Assembly: GCA_029782025.1 (NCBI GenBank)
Contig: JAKOVR010000112.1
Span: forward strand, 1-51,857
Direction: 5' to 3'
Origin: Actinomycetes bacterium
Lineage (GTDB): Bacteria; Actinomycetota; Acidimicrobiia; Acidimicrobiales; Acidimicrobilacustridaceae
DNA length: 51,857 nt
Each line of letters begins with the position of its first letter. Position 1 is the stretch's first letter. The notes beneath the pieces were generated by a model. The model was not told the origin of the DNA and did no database searches. It was given only the letters and a program-made list of their open reading frames with translations. Below, piece by piece: positions 1 to 7,601 of the stretch. The translations under genes and the position numbers were made by a program.

Positions 1-10
1 ACTGTCTCTC

Positions 11-36
11 TTCGCGTTTCATTGCGCACCCACAGG
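11..36. repeat. Degenerate right half of the intergenic palindrome family
   Basis: The segment ends in GCGCACCCACAGG, which resembles the right arm of the palindromes at 8464 and 21472 (TTCGCACCCACAGG). The inner part is diverged and the matching left arm is absent or lies outside the window. Its last bases run into the AGGAGG ribosome binding site of the next gene. This may be a decayed or truncated copy. Confidence 0.5.
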
Positions 37-50
37 AGGAGTTCGGGTGG

Positions 51-1274
51 ATGCATCCAGAATCGGGGGGCGGTGCCGAAAGGAAGGATGTGAGGGATGC
101 GCGGCGTGGGGCCGGCGGGGAGCCGACCGAGGGATCGAGCCCTGCGCTGACCGACGACGCCACCCTGCGGGCGCTGCTCGACGAGTACCTCACGCCCGAG
201 ACGACCGGGTCGCCCACCACCGATGGCGACCGTGACGAGTTCGCCCGCTACCTGCAGGGGCTCGGCGTGCCCGTCACCGAGCTGATCCTCGCCGCCCGCG
301 AGGACCGGGTGCTCACGGCGGCCTTCAGCGACTACGTGCACCCCGAAGGCGACCTCGATCTGGCCTCGGTCGCCGATCTCGCCGGGGTGTCGCCCCTCGA
401 GGCCCGCCGGGTGTTCCGGGCCCTCGGGGTCCCGGTGGCCGCCGGCGCCGACCCCACCTACACGCCCGAGGACGCCGAGCTGCTGCGGGTCTTCGCCCAC
501 GCCGCCGCCGGGCTGTCCCCGGCCCTGGCCCTCGCGGTGTTCCGGGTCATCGGCACCTCCTTCGACCGCATCGCCGACAGCGCCGTGGGCCGCTACTTCT
601 CCGAGATCCAGCCCCAGATCGACCAGTCCGACATCTCACCCGCCGATCAGGCCCGCACCATGCGCGACGCGGCGGAGCTGCTCTGTCTCGGCGTGCGCGA
701 TCTCGCCCCCCGGCTCCTGGCCCACCACCTCTGGTCGGCCACCGGCCGCTACTGGGCGGCCCGGCAGGGCGTCGACCACTACGAGACGGCGTCGCTGGCC
801 GTCGGCTTCGTCGACCTGGTGGGCTTCACCCCGCTGTCGCAGACGCTGTCGGCCACCGAGCTCGAGCGCCTGGTGTCCCGGTTCGAGTCGATCGCCTACG
901 ACGCCGTGTCGCTCAACGGGGGTCGGGTGGTGAAGCTCATCGGCGACGAGGTGATGTTCGTCGCCCTCGACGGGGTGGCGGCGTGCGAGATCGCCCTCAC
1001 GCTCATCGACGACTTCGCCGACACCGACGTGCGCCCCCGCGGCGGCGTGACCCTCGGCGAGGTGCTGGCACGCGACGGCGACTACTACGGGCCGACCGTG
1101 AACCTGGCGGCGCGGGTCGGGGCCATCGCCGTCCCGAACGAGCTCCTCGTCACCAACCCGGTCAACGACCAGGTCGAGGAGATGGGCGATCTGTTCCGGG
1201 TCCTGCCCGCGGGTCGCCGGATGCTGAAGGGCTTCGCCGATCCGGTCGAGGTGTTCTCCGTCGGCCGCGGCTGA
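51..1274 (+). CDS. Class III adenylate cyclase, Rv1264-like
   Basis: Predicted cytoplasmic cyclase making cAMP from ATP. The catalytic domain spans about residues 248-400. FVDLVGFT holds the first metal Asp (D255). KLIGDEVMF holds the adenine-selecting Lys (K295) and the second metal Asp (D299). The segment DYYGPTVNLAAR holds D344, N351 and R355. The K-to-D, D-to-N and N-to-R spacings are those I recall for mycobacterial Rv1264, and the length (407 aa) is close to that protein. Residues 35-240 form a non-membrane helical region in the place of the Rv1264 pH-responsive regulatory domain. All catalytic residues are present, so it should be active as a homodimer. The ATG at 51 has AGGAGG 10 nt upstream. 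A palindrome (1300) follows 25 nt after the stop. Confidence 0.93.
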   Translation: MHPESGGGAERKDVRDARRGAGGEPTEGSSPALTDDATLRALLDEYLTPETTGSPTTDGDRDEFARYLQGLGVPVTELILAAREDRVLTAAFSDYVHPEGDLDLASVADLAGVSPLEARRVFRALGVPVAAGADPTYTPEDAELLRVFAHAAAGLSPALALAVFRVIGTSFDRIADSAVGRYFSEIQPQIDQSDISPADQARTMRDAAELLCLGVRDLAPRLLAHHLWSATGRYWAARQGVDHYETASLAVGFVDLVGFTPLSQTLSATELERLVSRFESIAYDAVSLNGGRVVKLIGDEVMFVALDGVAACEIALTLIDDFADTDVRPRGGVTLGEVLARDGDYYGPTVNLAARVGAIAVPNELLVTNPVNDQVEEMGDLFRVLPAGRRMLKGFADPVEVFSVGRG

Positions 1275-1299
1275 CGCGAGCCCTGGGGAGACGCCCGCT

Positions 1300-1345
1300 C
1301 CGTGGGTGCGAAATGTTCGCGGTCGCGAACAATTCGCACCCACGG
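1300..1345. terminator. Intergenic palindrome copy A, probable bidirectional terminator
   Basis: Two 22-bp arms flank a 2-nt loop (GT, 1322-1323) with a single A-A mismatch (1313/1332). The core reads GTGGGTGCGAA on the left and TTCGCACCCAC on the right. Pairing continues outward (GCTC/GAGC) after a one-base bulge. It sits between convergent genes ending at 1274 and 1360, as expected of a shared terminator. There is no T tract on either side. It belongs to the same family as 8464, 21472 and 33400. Confidence 0.75.
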
Positions 1346-1359
1346 GAGCCGGGTCCTGA

Positions 1360-2220
1360 TCAGCCGGTGAAGGCGGGGGTGGCGTTGCCGCCGCCGGCGT
1401 TCTGGTTGCCGCCGTTCCCGTTGCCGCCCGCCGCCGTCGTGGTGGTGGTGGAGCTCGACGTGGTGGTCGAGGTCGAGGTCGAGGTCGAGGTCGTGGTGGT
1501 GGTGCCGCGGACGGCCGGGGGCACGCACGCACCCGGCGTGATCCGGATGGTGCTGCTGTCGGTCGCCTCGTTGCTGAAGTCGACCGAGGCCGACACCGAC
1601 GTCACCGCGGCGATGGCCCCGACGTCACCGTCGGCTGTCACGGTGCTGTCGGCGCCGACCTGGAGGCTCGACCACGCCGGCGGATCGGGGAGGTTGTTGG
1701 TGGCCGACGAGCCGAGGATGTCGACGGAACCGCCGGTGAGGTTGTAGGCGGTCCATGTGACCCGCCACGTGCCGGCGACGGCGTTGCCCGATCCGTTGTT
1801 GGCGCACTGGGCCAGGCCGATCAGGAACTGGCTGCCCTGGTCGGGGCAGTCGCCCGAGAGCTGCACGACGATGTCGTTGCTGGCGGGCCCGGCGGCGTCG
1901 GTGAAGGCGACGTGCAGCGTGATGGTGTCGGTCAGGGTGCCGGCCACCTGGGTGGTCGCGGTGGTGGACTGGCCGGGGGCGAGGGTCGTCTGCCCCCACG
2001 CGACGGCGCCGGCGGCGCCACCCGACAGCGAGCCGGTGATCCCGGTCCAGCTGCCGGCGGCGTCGTCGTTCTGGAGGTGCCAGGTGATGGTCACCGTGCC
2101 GGCCTCGCACCCGGCGGTGGCGCCGACCGTGGCCGGGCCGGCCGAGCTGGGGGAGGGGAGGGCGAGGACGGTCGCGGCGACGAGGCCGAGACCGGCGACG
2201 AACAAGGGGGTGCGGCGCAT
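1360..2220 (-). CDS. Secreted protein with Ser/Thr-rich tail, function unknown
   Basis: 286 aa. An N-terminal signal peptide begins MRRTPLFVAGLGLVAATVL and is followed by an export region ending near SSAGPA. The middle, about residues 35-225, is a beta-rich extracellular region with Cys pairs (CEAGTVTITW, GDCPDQ, AQCANN), perhaps one or two immunoglobulin-like domains. Residues 235-265 are almost pure Ser/Thr, then a Gly/Asn stretch, and the protein stops at TPAFTG. That ending resembles the start of an LAFTG/LPxTG sortase signal, but no membrane anchor follows. ATG 2220 is chosen because it starts the signal peptide and has AGGAG about 10 nt upstream; in-frame codons further upstream add no recognisable sequence. 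I do not recognise a family. Confidence 0.75.
   Translation of the reverse strand: MRRTPLFVAGLGLVAATVLALPSPSSAGPATVGATAGCEAGTVTITWHLQNDDAAGSWTGITGSLSGGAAGAVAWGQTTLAPGQSTTATTQVAGTLTDTITLHVAFTDAAGPASNDIVVQLSGDCPDQGSQFLIGLAQCANNGSGNAVAGTWRVTWTAYNLTGGSVDILGSSATNNLPDPPAWSSLQVGADSTVTADGDVGAIAAVTSVSASVDFSNEATDSSTIRITPGACVPPAVRGTTTTTSTSTSTSTTTSSSTTTTTAAGGNGNGGNQNAGGGNATPAFTG
1465..1488 (+). repeat. Tandem hexamer GGTCGA x4
   Basis: Four exact GGTCGA copies inside the 1360-2220 gene encode part of its alternating Ser-Thr tail on the minus strand. Such repeats are prone to slippage in 6-bp steps, which would keep the frame and only change tail length. Confidence 0.85.
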
Positions 2221-2326
2221 GAGGGGAACGCTCCTGGGGTCGGATCCGTGCGGGGTGGGCGTGGCGGTCCGACCATCAGGACGCCGGACCACGTTGCCAG
2301 TGTCGGATCCCGTCCGGTTCGGTGCA

Positions 2327-2343
2327 TGAGCAACGATTGCTCA
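2327..2343. promoter_or_regulatory. 17-bp palindrome, possible operator
   Basis: TGAGCAACGATTGCTCA is a perfect 7-bp inverted repeat around CGA. It lies about 110 bp upstream of the secreted protein gene (start 2220) and downstream of the thiolase terminator, so it is placed to regulate the secreted protein. No second copy was noticed in the window. Confidence 0.35.
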
Positions 2344-2359
2344 GTGCCGGGGCCGGACG

Positions 2360-2429
2360 CGGGACGACGGTCCTCACGGCCGTCCCGCCGCCCCGAGGGC
2401 AGCCGGTCGGCGCGAGGACCGTCGTCCCG
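2360..2429 (-). terminator. Long inverted repeat after the thiolase gene
   Basis: CGGGACGACGGTCCTC (2360-2375) is the exact reverse complement of GAGGACCGTCGTCCCG (2414-2429), a 16-bp perfect stem with a 38-nt GC-rich loop that can fold further. The nearer arm starts 15 nt after the thiolase stop, so a transcription-terminating or mRNA-stabilising structure is the simplest reading. There is no T tract. Confidence 0.55.
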
Positions 2430-2443
2430 GCAGAACGAGGGCG

Positions 2444-3661
2444 CTAGAGGCGCTCGACGATCATGGCCATGCCCTGGCCGCCGCCCACGCACATGGTCTC
2501 GAGGCCGTAGCGGCCGTTGGACTGCTGGAGGCCGTGGATGAGCGTGGTCATGATGCGGGCGCCGGTCATGCCGAACGGGTGGCCGAGGGCGATCGAGCCG
2601 CCGTTGACGTTGAGCTTCTCCCACGGGATGCCGAGGTGCTTGGCCGAGGGGATCACCTGGGCGGCGAACGCCTCGTTGATCTCCACGAGATCGATGTCGT
2701 CGATCGACAGGCCAGCCCGCTCGAGGGCCATGCGCGAGGCGCCCACCGGGCCCATGCCCATGATCTCGGGATCGAGGGCGGAGACACCGGACGAGACGAC
2801 CCGGGCCAGCGGGGTGATACCGAGCTGCTCGGCCTTGGTGTCGCTCATCACCACCACGGCGGCGGCGCCGTCGTTGAGGGGGCAGGCGTTGCCGGCGGTG
2901 ATCTTGCCGTCGGGGCGGAACACCGGCTTCAGGCCGCTCAGCGCCTCGGCGGTGGTGCCGGGGCGGATGCCGTCGTCCTTGCTGACGGTGACCGCGTTGC
3001 CCTCGGCGTCGGTGGTGGTCACCGGGGTGATCTCCATCTCCCAGAAGCCGTTCTCGAGGGAGGCGCTGGCCCGCTGCTGGGAGAGGGCGGCGAACTCGTC
3101 CATCTCCTCACGGCTGACGTTCTCGTACTCGGCCACGTTCTCGGCCGTCTGACCCATGGCGATGTAGATGTCGGGGAGCCCGGCATCGAAGGGCTGCCAC
3201 CCGCCCTGGCCGCCCTGGGTGCGGGCGGAGGTGCGGGCCTCGGCGTCGGCGAACACCGGGTTGTGGGGCCCGACGTCGGAGGCGCCGTACACGAAGCGGC
3301 TGACCGTCTCCACGCCGGCGGCGACGAACACGTCGCCCTCGCCCGACTTGATGGCGTGAGCGGCCATCCGGATGGTCTGGAGCGAGGAGCTGCAGTAGCG
3401 GTTGACAGTGACGCCGGGGGCGTTGGGCAGGTCGGCCAGCAGGGCCACGACCCGGCCGAGGTTGTAGCCGGCCTCGCCGGCGGGCTGGCCGCAGCCGAGG
3501 ATGAGGTCCTCGACCAGGTCGGGGTCGAGCTGGGGGACCTTGGCCATCACGGCCTTCACGATCTGGGCGCTGAGGTCGTCGGGGCGGGCCTGGGTGAGCG
3601 AGCCCTTGTTGGCCCGGCCGATGGGGCTGCGGGCGGTGGCGACGATGACGGCTTCGGGCAT
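2444..3661 (-). CDS. Acetyl-CoA C-acyltransferase (thiolase)
   Basis: 405-aa thiolase that cleaves 3-ketoacyl-CoA with CoA, or condenses acyl-CoAs, in the cytoplasm; probably the last step of a beta-oxidation cycle. The nucleophile is C90 (NRYCSSSLQ), with H361 (GHPFGMTG) and the acid/base C391 (CVGGGQG). INEAFA, NGG and the C-terminal motif are all intact and the length is normal. ATG 3661 is chosen over the longer upstream frame because AGGAG lies 8 nt before it and the family sequence starts at EAVIVATARSPIG. It is probably transcribed alone: the upstream neighbour on the same strand ends 112 bp away. Its exact substrate is not decided by sequence; sterol or fatty-acid beta-oxidation fits the region. 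Confidence 0.95.
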   Translation of the reverse strand: MPEAVIVATARSPIGRANKGSLTQARPDDLSAQIVKAVMAKVPQLDPDLVEDLILGCGQPAGEAGYNLGRVVALLADLPNAPGVTVNRYCSSSLQTIRMAAHAIKSGEGDVFVAAGVETVSRFVYGASDVGPHNPVFADAEARTSARTQGGQGGWQPFDAGLPDIYIAMGQTAENVAEYENVSREEMDEFAALSQQRASASLENGFWEMEITPVTTTDAEGNAVTVSKDDGIRPGTTAEALSGLKPVFRPDGKITAGNACPLNDGAAAVVVMSDTKAEQLGITPLARVVSSGVSALDPEIMGMGPVGASRMALERAGLSIDDIDLVEINEAFAAQVIPSAKHLGIPWEKLNVNGGSIALGHPFGMTGARIMTTLIHGLQQSNGRYGLETMCVGGGQGMAMIVERL

Positions 3662-3773
3662 GGACTGCTCCTGTGGGTCGGCGGGCGGGGGCGGCCCGTA
3701 TCCGCGCATCCCCCGATTGCGGTGCCCGGTTGTCTAGCGCGTCGGCACCCCGAACCGCACCCTGACGTCGATG

Positions 3774-4466
3774 TCAGCCGAAGCCGTTGAAGCTGATGCG
3801 GAACTGGTAGCGCCGGGAGAAGAGGCCGTCGCTGAAGCCAGCGTTGCTGATGGCGCCGTTGAGCACCGCTTGCGGCGACGTGGCACCGAACCCGAAGACG
3901 ATGTAGTTGTTGTCGGCGACCGCGTTGTTGTTGAAGGGAATCACCGGCGGGCTGGCGTTGCCGTCGTTGTTGCCGTGGACGAAGGCCGGGGCGATCGTCT
4001 CTCCCGGGTTCAGGGTGAACGCCGTCGAGACACCGGAGAAGGCGGCGAGGTTGAGCCCGAGGCTCGCGGGGGTCTGCGTGTCGCCGATCGCGACCACGAC
4101 GTATGAAGGACCGGGGTCGATGCGTACCACCAACGGGGTGACCGGGTTGAGCGACGACGCGTCGAACTCCCATCCCGCGGGATCGATGCTCAGTGGCACA
4201 GCGAACGTGTTGATGAAGGTGACCGTTGTGTTCACGACGAGCAGCGAGGTCGCACCGTCGAGGTTGCCACCTTCACCCTCGTGGCCGAGGGTGAAGCCGA
4301 TCTGCCCCGGGCCGCCGCCCTGACCGCCGCTGGCCTCGGCCTGCGCAGGGCTGCTCAGGATGGCGGGCGCGACCCACGCGGCGCCCGCCCCCACGGCGGC
4401 CTTGGCGAGGAAGCGGCGGCGCGTGCCGTCGGGGGATGTCGGGAACTCGTCGTCGAGCGCGGGCAT
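3774..4466 (-). CDS. Tat-exported protein of unknown function
   Basis: 230 aa. The N-terminus has a twin-arginine signal: TRRRFLAKAAVGAGAAW, then a hydrophobic stretch and a cleavage site near AQAEA. Tat export means it is probably folded or cofactor-loaded before leaving the cytoplasm. The mature part is beta-rich with a Gly-rich start (GGQGGGPGQ) and hydrophobic strands such as TTVTFINTFAVPLSI and YVVVAIGD. I do not recognise a domain. ATG 4466 lacks a Shine-Dalgarno sequence but has TACAGT exactly 6 nt upstream on its strand, so the mRNA is probably leaderless. It is divergent from the lipoprotein at 4680; the 213-bp gap carries both promoters. Confidence 0.8.
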   Translation of the reverse strand: MPALDDEFPTSPDGTRRRFLAKAAVGAGAAWVAPAILSSPAQAEASGGQGGGPGQIGFTLGHEGEGGNLDGATSLLVVNTTVTFINTFAVPLSIDPAGWEFDASSLNPVTPLVVRIDPGPSYVVVAIGDTQTPASLGLNLAAFSGVSTAFTLNPGETIAPAFVHGNNDGNASPPVIPFNNNAVADNNYIVFGFGATSPQAVLNGAISNAGFSDGLFSRRYQFRISFNGFG

Positions 4467-4472
4467 CTGGGC

Positions 4473-4478
4473 ACTGTA
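4473..4478 (-). promoter_or_regulatory. -10 box of a leaderless promoter
   Basis: TACAGT on the minus strand ends 6 nt before the ATG at 4466, which places the predicted transcription start on the A of the start codon. This agrees with the missing ribosome binding site. Confidence 0.55.
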
Positions 4479-4679
4479 ATCGCACTGCTCTGGACCGTCC
4501 TGCGTCCGGCGTCGCCAACCCAGAAGGCCGTGTTCGGACGTGTCGCGGATCCCCGATCGCGTGAAGAAGACTGAGCGCGCGCGACGAGCGGACCGCACCC
4601 TGGCGTGCCTGTCAGACGCATCGACCGAGCGCTTGCTCTGTACTGTTGACGTGAAGCGGAGCAAGGTGCGGAGGCAACC

Positions 4680-6482
4680 ATGCCAGACATCCTTCCCGGT
4701 GCCGCGCGTGCGCGTCGCCGCCTGTTCGTGGCCGTGCTGGTGGCGATGTCGGGGTTCGGATGCAGCACCACGAGCGCGCCCGGGAACCCTTCCGCGGCGG
4801 GCACGGTCGGACCTGGCGGCGGTTCCGGTGTCGCCACCTCGTTCACGCCAGGCGCGATCCCGATGACCTCCGCGTCTGTGCCGGTTCTCAGTCAGGACCA
4901 GTGGGTCGGTGCCGCGGGCCAGGCCGACGCCGGCATGCTCGGCACGATCTTCGAGCTGGCGGGCATTGACGACGAGCTGGGCGCCGACGCAGCGAAGCTT
5001 CTTGCCGCGACCTCGGACGCGACGCGGGCCGCGGCGGCACCGGTGCTCACGGCAGCTCCCGCCGCGACGCCCGTGCCTTCCATTCCCACCGGCACGGTCC
5101 GCCCGGCGACGGTGGAGCGGGGCCGGCAGCCGAGCCTGCACCCGGCGGCGCTAGGGCAGCAGCCCCCGGTGTCGATGCCCCTTACCGGTGGCACCGCTTA
5201 CGGCGTAGCGAGCGCGATGCTCGGTTTCATGGGTTCCGTCGATCTGATCAAGCGGCCGGGCGCTGTGACGATGGACCGTGGGCGGATGAAGGGCACGGTC
5301 AAGATCGACGTTCCGCCGGTGAGCATCACCAAATGGACGATGACGAGGATGTCGCTGTCCCTGACGATCGACTTGCTCGTGTGCCCCGACGCCAACGGTG
5401 CCGCGGACGGAACCATCGAGCTCCACACCGATCTCGAGGTCACGGGCGGCGCCGTGCCCATCACGGGGAAGGCCGATCTCGCCGCGTCCGTTTCGCTGGC
5501 CGCCGACGACGAAGCCTTTCTCGCCTACCTCGATCCGGAGCTCAACGGCGACATCTCGGGCGCCCACGGGGCGACGAAGGAGTCGGTCCACCTTGCCGGA
5601 ATCGGAGTGACCATGAATGGCCGGGGCAAGCAAGTGAGCGTGTCGAACGTGCGGGGCCAGATGCAAGCGACCAACATCCAGCCCCACAATTTCCAGCCGC
5701 TGCAGTCCGCGATCGTCGGGCTCGTCGGTATCGTCGGCGCGCTTGCCGGCTACGTCGCCGAGGACCATTGGCGCTCCGGCAAGTGCATCGAGCTGTCGGC
5801 CTCGCCCGCCTCGCCGCACGTGATGGCGGCGGGCTCCTCCGTTTCGCTGGAGGTTCGCGGCAAGAGCTCGGTCGACGGCGCGGATGTCCATGGCAAGGTG
5901 GAAGCTGAGAAGTCAGCCGGTGAAGGTACGGTCGATCCGTCGAAGCAGCCGCTCCCGGACCCCGGTCCGTTCACGGTCACGCCGGCCACCAACGGGAGCA
6001 GCATCGACGTGGCGGTGTCGCTGACCTCCAAGCGTGGCCTCGGCGTCGGCACCTGGCGAGGGACGTTGCCGGGCTACAAGGTCGACGTGAACCTTTCGGG
6101 CATGGCCATCAAGGGCGAGAAGTGCGACGGAGTCGAGGGCGACTGGCGGCTCGTCGTCGGAGGCGGGGGCACGGGCGCCGGGATGTCGATCCAACTGAGC
6201 GGGACGATCGACGTGCACCTGGGTAGCGATGGAACCGGCACATACGCCGTGCACATCGCCGTGTCCGGCGCCGGACTCCCGGCAGGGGTCACCGCCGGAC
6301 TTGGGGTCGACGGCCAGGGCAAGGCCCGACTCGACGGGTCGTCGAGTTCGCCTGCTCTGGAGCTGCTCGACGGCGTGATGTCCGGCACAGCGTCCGGGGC
6401 CGGGGGCGGGGCGAGCCTCACATCCGGGCTCCCGAAGAGCGCCGCGGGTACCACCGCGATTCCTGTCACCGTCGGCTGCTGA
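4680..6482 (+). CDS. Large secreted lipoprotein, function unknown
   Basis: 600 aa. A basic N-terminus and hydrophobic segment end in a lipobox-like MSGFGC with C28 as the lipidation site, followed by a Gly/Ser/Thr/Pro linker to about residue 60. The remainder is soluble. Residues 200-310 alternate beta-strand-like segments (GTVKIDVPPVSITKWTM, IELHTDLEVTG), and 340-360 holds a hydrophobic helix (SAIVGLVGIVGALAGYV). The C-terminal third repeats short beta-rich units (YKVDVNLSGMAIK, IDVHLGSDGTGTYAVHIAVSG) and may be an extracellular sandwich domain. The ATG has GGAGG 5 nt upstream. It is divergent from the Tat-exported gene, so the two may share an envelope role. No family is recognised. Confidence 0.8.
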   Translation: MPDILPGAARARRRLFVAVLVAMSGFGCSTTSAPGNPSAAGTVGPGGGSGVATSFTPGAIPMTSASVPVLSQDQWVGAAGQADAGMLGTIFELAGIDDELGADAAKLLAATSDATRAAAAPVLTAAPAATPVPSIPTGTVRPATVERGRQPSLHPAALGQQPPVSMPLTGGTAYGVASAMLGFMGSVDLIKRPGAVTMDRGRMKGTVKIDVPPVSITKWTMTRMSLSLTIDLLVCPDANGAADGTIELHTDLEVTGGAVPITGKADLAASVSLAADDEAFLAYLDPELNGDISGAHGATKESVHLAGIGVTMNGRGKQVSVSNVRGQMQATNIQPHNFQPLQSAIVGLVGIVGALAGYVAEDHWRSGKCIELSASPASPHVMAAGSSVSLEVRGKSSVDGADVHGKVEAEKSAGEGTVDPSKQPLPDPGPFTVTPATNGSSIDVAVSLTSKRGLGVGTWRGTLPGYKVDVNLSGMAIKGEKCDGVEGDWRLVVGGGGTGAGMSIQLSGTIDVHLGSDGTGTYAVHIAVSGAGLPAGVTAGLGVDGQGKARLDGSSSSPALELLDGVMSGTASGAGGGASLTSGLPKSAAGTTAIPVTVGC

Positions 6483-6529
6483 CCAGCGGCGCAGGGTCTG
6501 CTGGACCGCGGCGCCGGGTCGTGCCAGAC

Positions 6530-6543
6530 TAGAACGCGTTCCA
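6530..6543. promoter_or_regulatory. KstR-type operator in front of the oxidoreductase pair
   Basis: TAGAACGCGTTCCA matches the KstR consensus TNNAACNNGTTNNA at every fixed position. It lies 60 bp upstream of the first luciferase-like gene. KstR represses cholesterol catabolism genes in mycobacteria and rhodococci. The repressor gene itself is not in this window. Confidence 0.65.
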
Positions 6544-6602
6544 CTTTCGGGACCGAGTGCGACCGGGGAACCGGCGCCGACGATCGACCCTTGGAGCCCT
6601 CC

Positions 6603-7589
6603 ATGGCGCTGTCCGTGATCCGATTCGACTACCGCGCACCCGGCCTCGACGCCGAGACGACCCAGCGGCTGTACGCCACCTCGGTGGAGATGGTGCAGTT
6701 CGCGGAGGCCAAGGGGTTCGAGATGTGCGTGCTCAGCGAGCACCACGCCAGCCCCGACGGGTTCCTGCCCTCGCCGCTCGTCACCGCGGCGGCCATCGCC
6801 GCGGCCACCAAGGCGATCCCGCTCAACATCGCCGCCCTGCTCGTCCCGCTGCACGACCCGGTCCGGTTGGCCGAGGACATCGCCGTGCTCGACAACCTCT
6901 CCGGCGGGCGCGTCAGCTACGTCGCCGGCCTCGGGTACCGGCCGGTCGAGTACGCCATGTTCGAGAAGGAGTGGTCCCGGCGGGGGCGTCTCCTCGACGA
7001 GGCCCTCGACATCATGATCACGGCCTGGACCGGCGAACCCTTCGAGTACAAGGGCCAGACCGTCCAGGTGCTGCCCCGGCCCTTCACCCGGCCCCACCCC
7101 CTCATCTTCATCGGGGGTTCGGGCAAGAAGGCCGCCGAGCGGGCCGCCCGCCTCGGCATGTCGTTCTTCCCGGCCGCCGGTGACCCGACGTTGGTGGACC
7201 ACTACCACGCCGAGTGCGAGCGCCTGGGCACGACCCCGGGCATGGTGGCCATGCCGGAGGGGCCGGGCACGGTGTTCGTGAGCGAGGACCCCGACAAGAC
7301 GTGGGCCGAGCTCGGGCCCTACCTGCTCCACGACGCGATGACCTACCACTCGTGGCAGACCGACGACATCCAGTCCCACGTCCACAGCCACGCCGACACG
7401 GTGGAGAAGCTCCGGGCCGAAGGCGTCTACCAGATCCTCACTCCGGACGAGGCGGTCGACACGGCAGCGTCGCTCAGCTTCATGGGGGCGATGACCCACC
7501 ATCCGCTGTGCGGTGGTGCGCCTCCTGAGTTCGGCTGGGCCAGCCTCGAGCTCTACGCCGACAAGGTCCTGCCCCGGCTGCGGGCCTAG
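6603..7589 (+). CDS. Luciferase-like (LLM class) flavin-dependent oxidoreductase
   Basis: 328-aa TIM-barrel oxidoreductase using FMN or F420; the substrate is unknown. Family marks include the N-terminal strand SVIRFDYR, LSEHHASPDG (about residues 43-52), an AEDIAVLDNLSGGRVSYVAGLGY-type central segment interrupted normally, and PFTRPHPLIFIGG (about 160-172). ATG 6603 is chosen over an in-frame TTG 12 nt earlier because GGAG lies 6 nt before the ATG. The gene next door (7602) starts 12 nt after this stop and is the same family, so the two are probably co-transcribed from the KstR-type promoter at 6530. KstR-controlled F420-type enzymes are known from the mycobacterial cholesterol cluster (Rv3520c), which supports, but does not prove, a steroid role. 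Confidence 0.88.
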   Translation: MALSVIRFDYRAPGLDAETTQRLYATSVEMVQFAEAKGFEMCVLSEHHASPDGFLPSPLVTAAAIAAATKAIPLNIAALLVPLHDPVRLAEDIAVLDNLSGGRVSYVAGLGYRPVEYAMFEKEWSRRGRLLDEALDIMITAWTGEPFEYKGQTVQVLPRPFTRPHPLIFIGGSGKKAAERAARLGMSFFPAAGDPTLVDHYHAECERLGTTPGMVAMPEGPGTVFVSEDPDKTWAELGPYLLHDAMTYHSWQTDDIQSHVHSHADTVEKLRAEGVYQILTPDEAVDTAASLSFMGAMTHHPLCGGAPPEFGWASLELYADKVLPRLRA

Positions 7590-7601
7590 GGGATCGCCGC
7601 C

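Noticed and set aside
1300..1345. Palindrome family as LexA (SOS) or parS sites
   Set aside because: Actinobacterial SOS boxes have GAAC-N4-GTTC and parS is TGTTTCACGTGAAACA; the core here shows neither, and its placement after genes does not suit an operator.
1465..1488. CRISPR-like array
   Set aside because: The tandem hexamers here, at 19774 and 29245 are in-frame coding repeats without spacers.
6591..6602. TTG start 12 nt before the first luciferase-like gene ATG
   Set aside because: The GGAG that would serve as ribosome binding site lies inside this extension and is correctly spaced only for ATG 6603.
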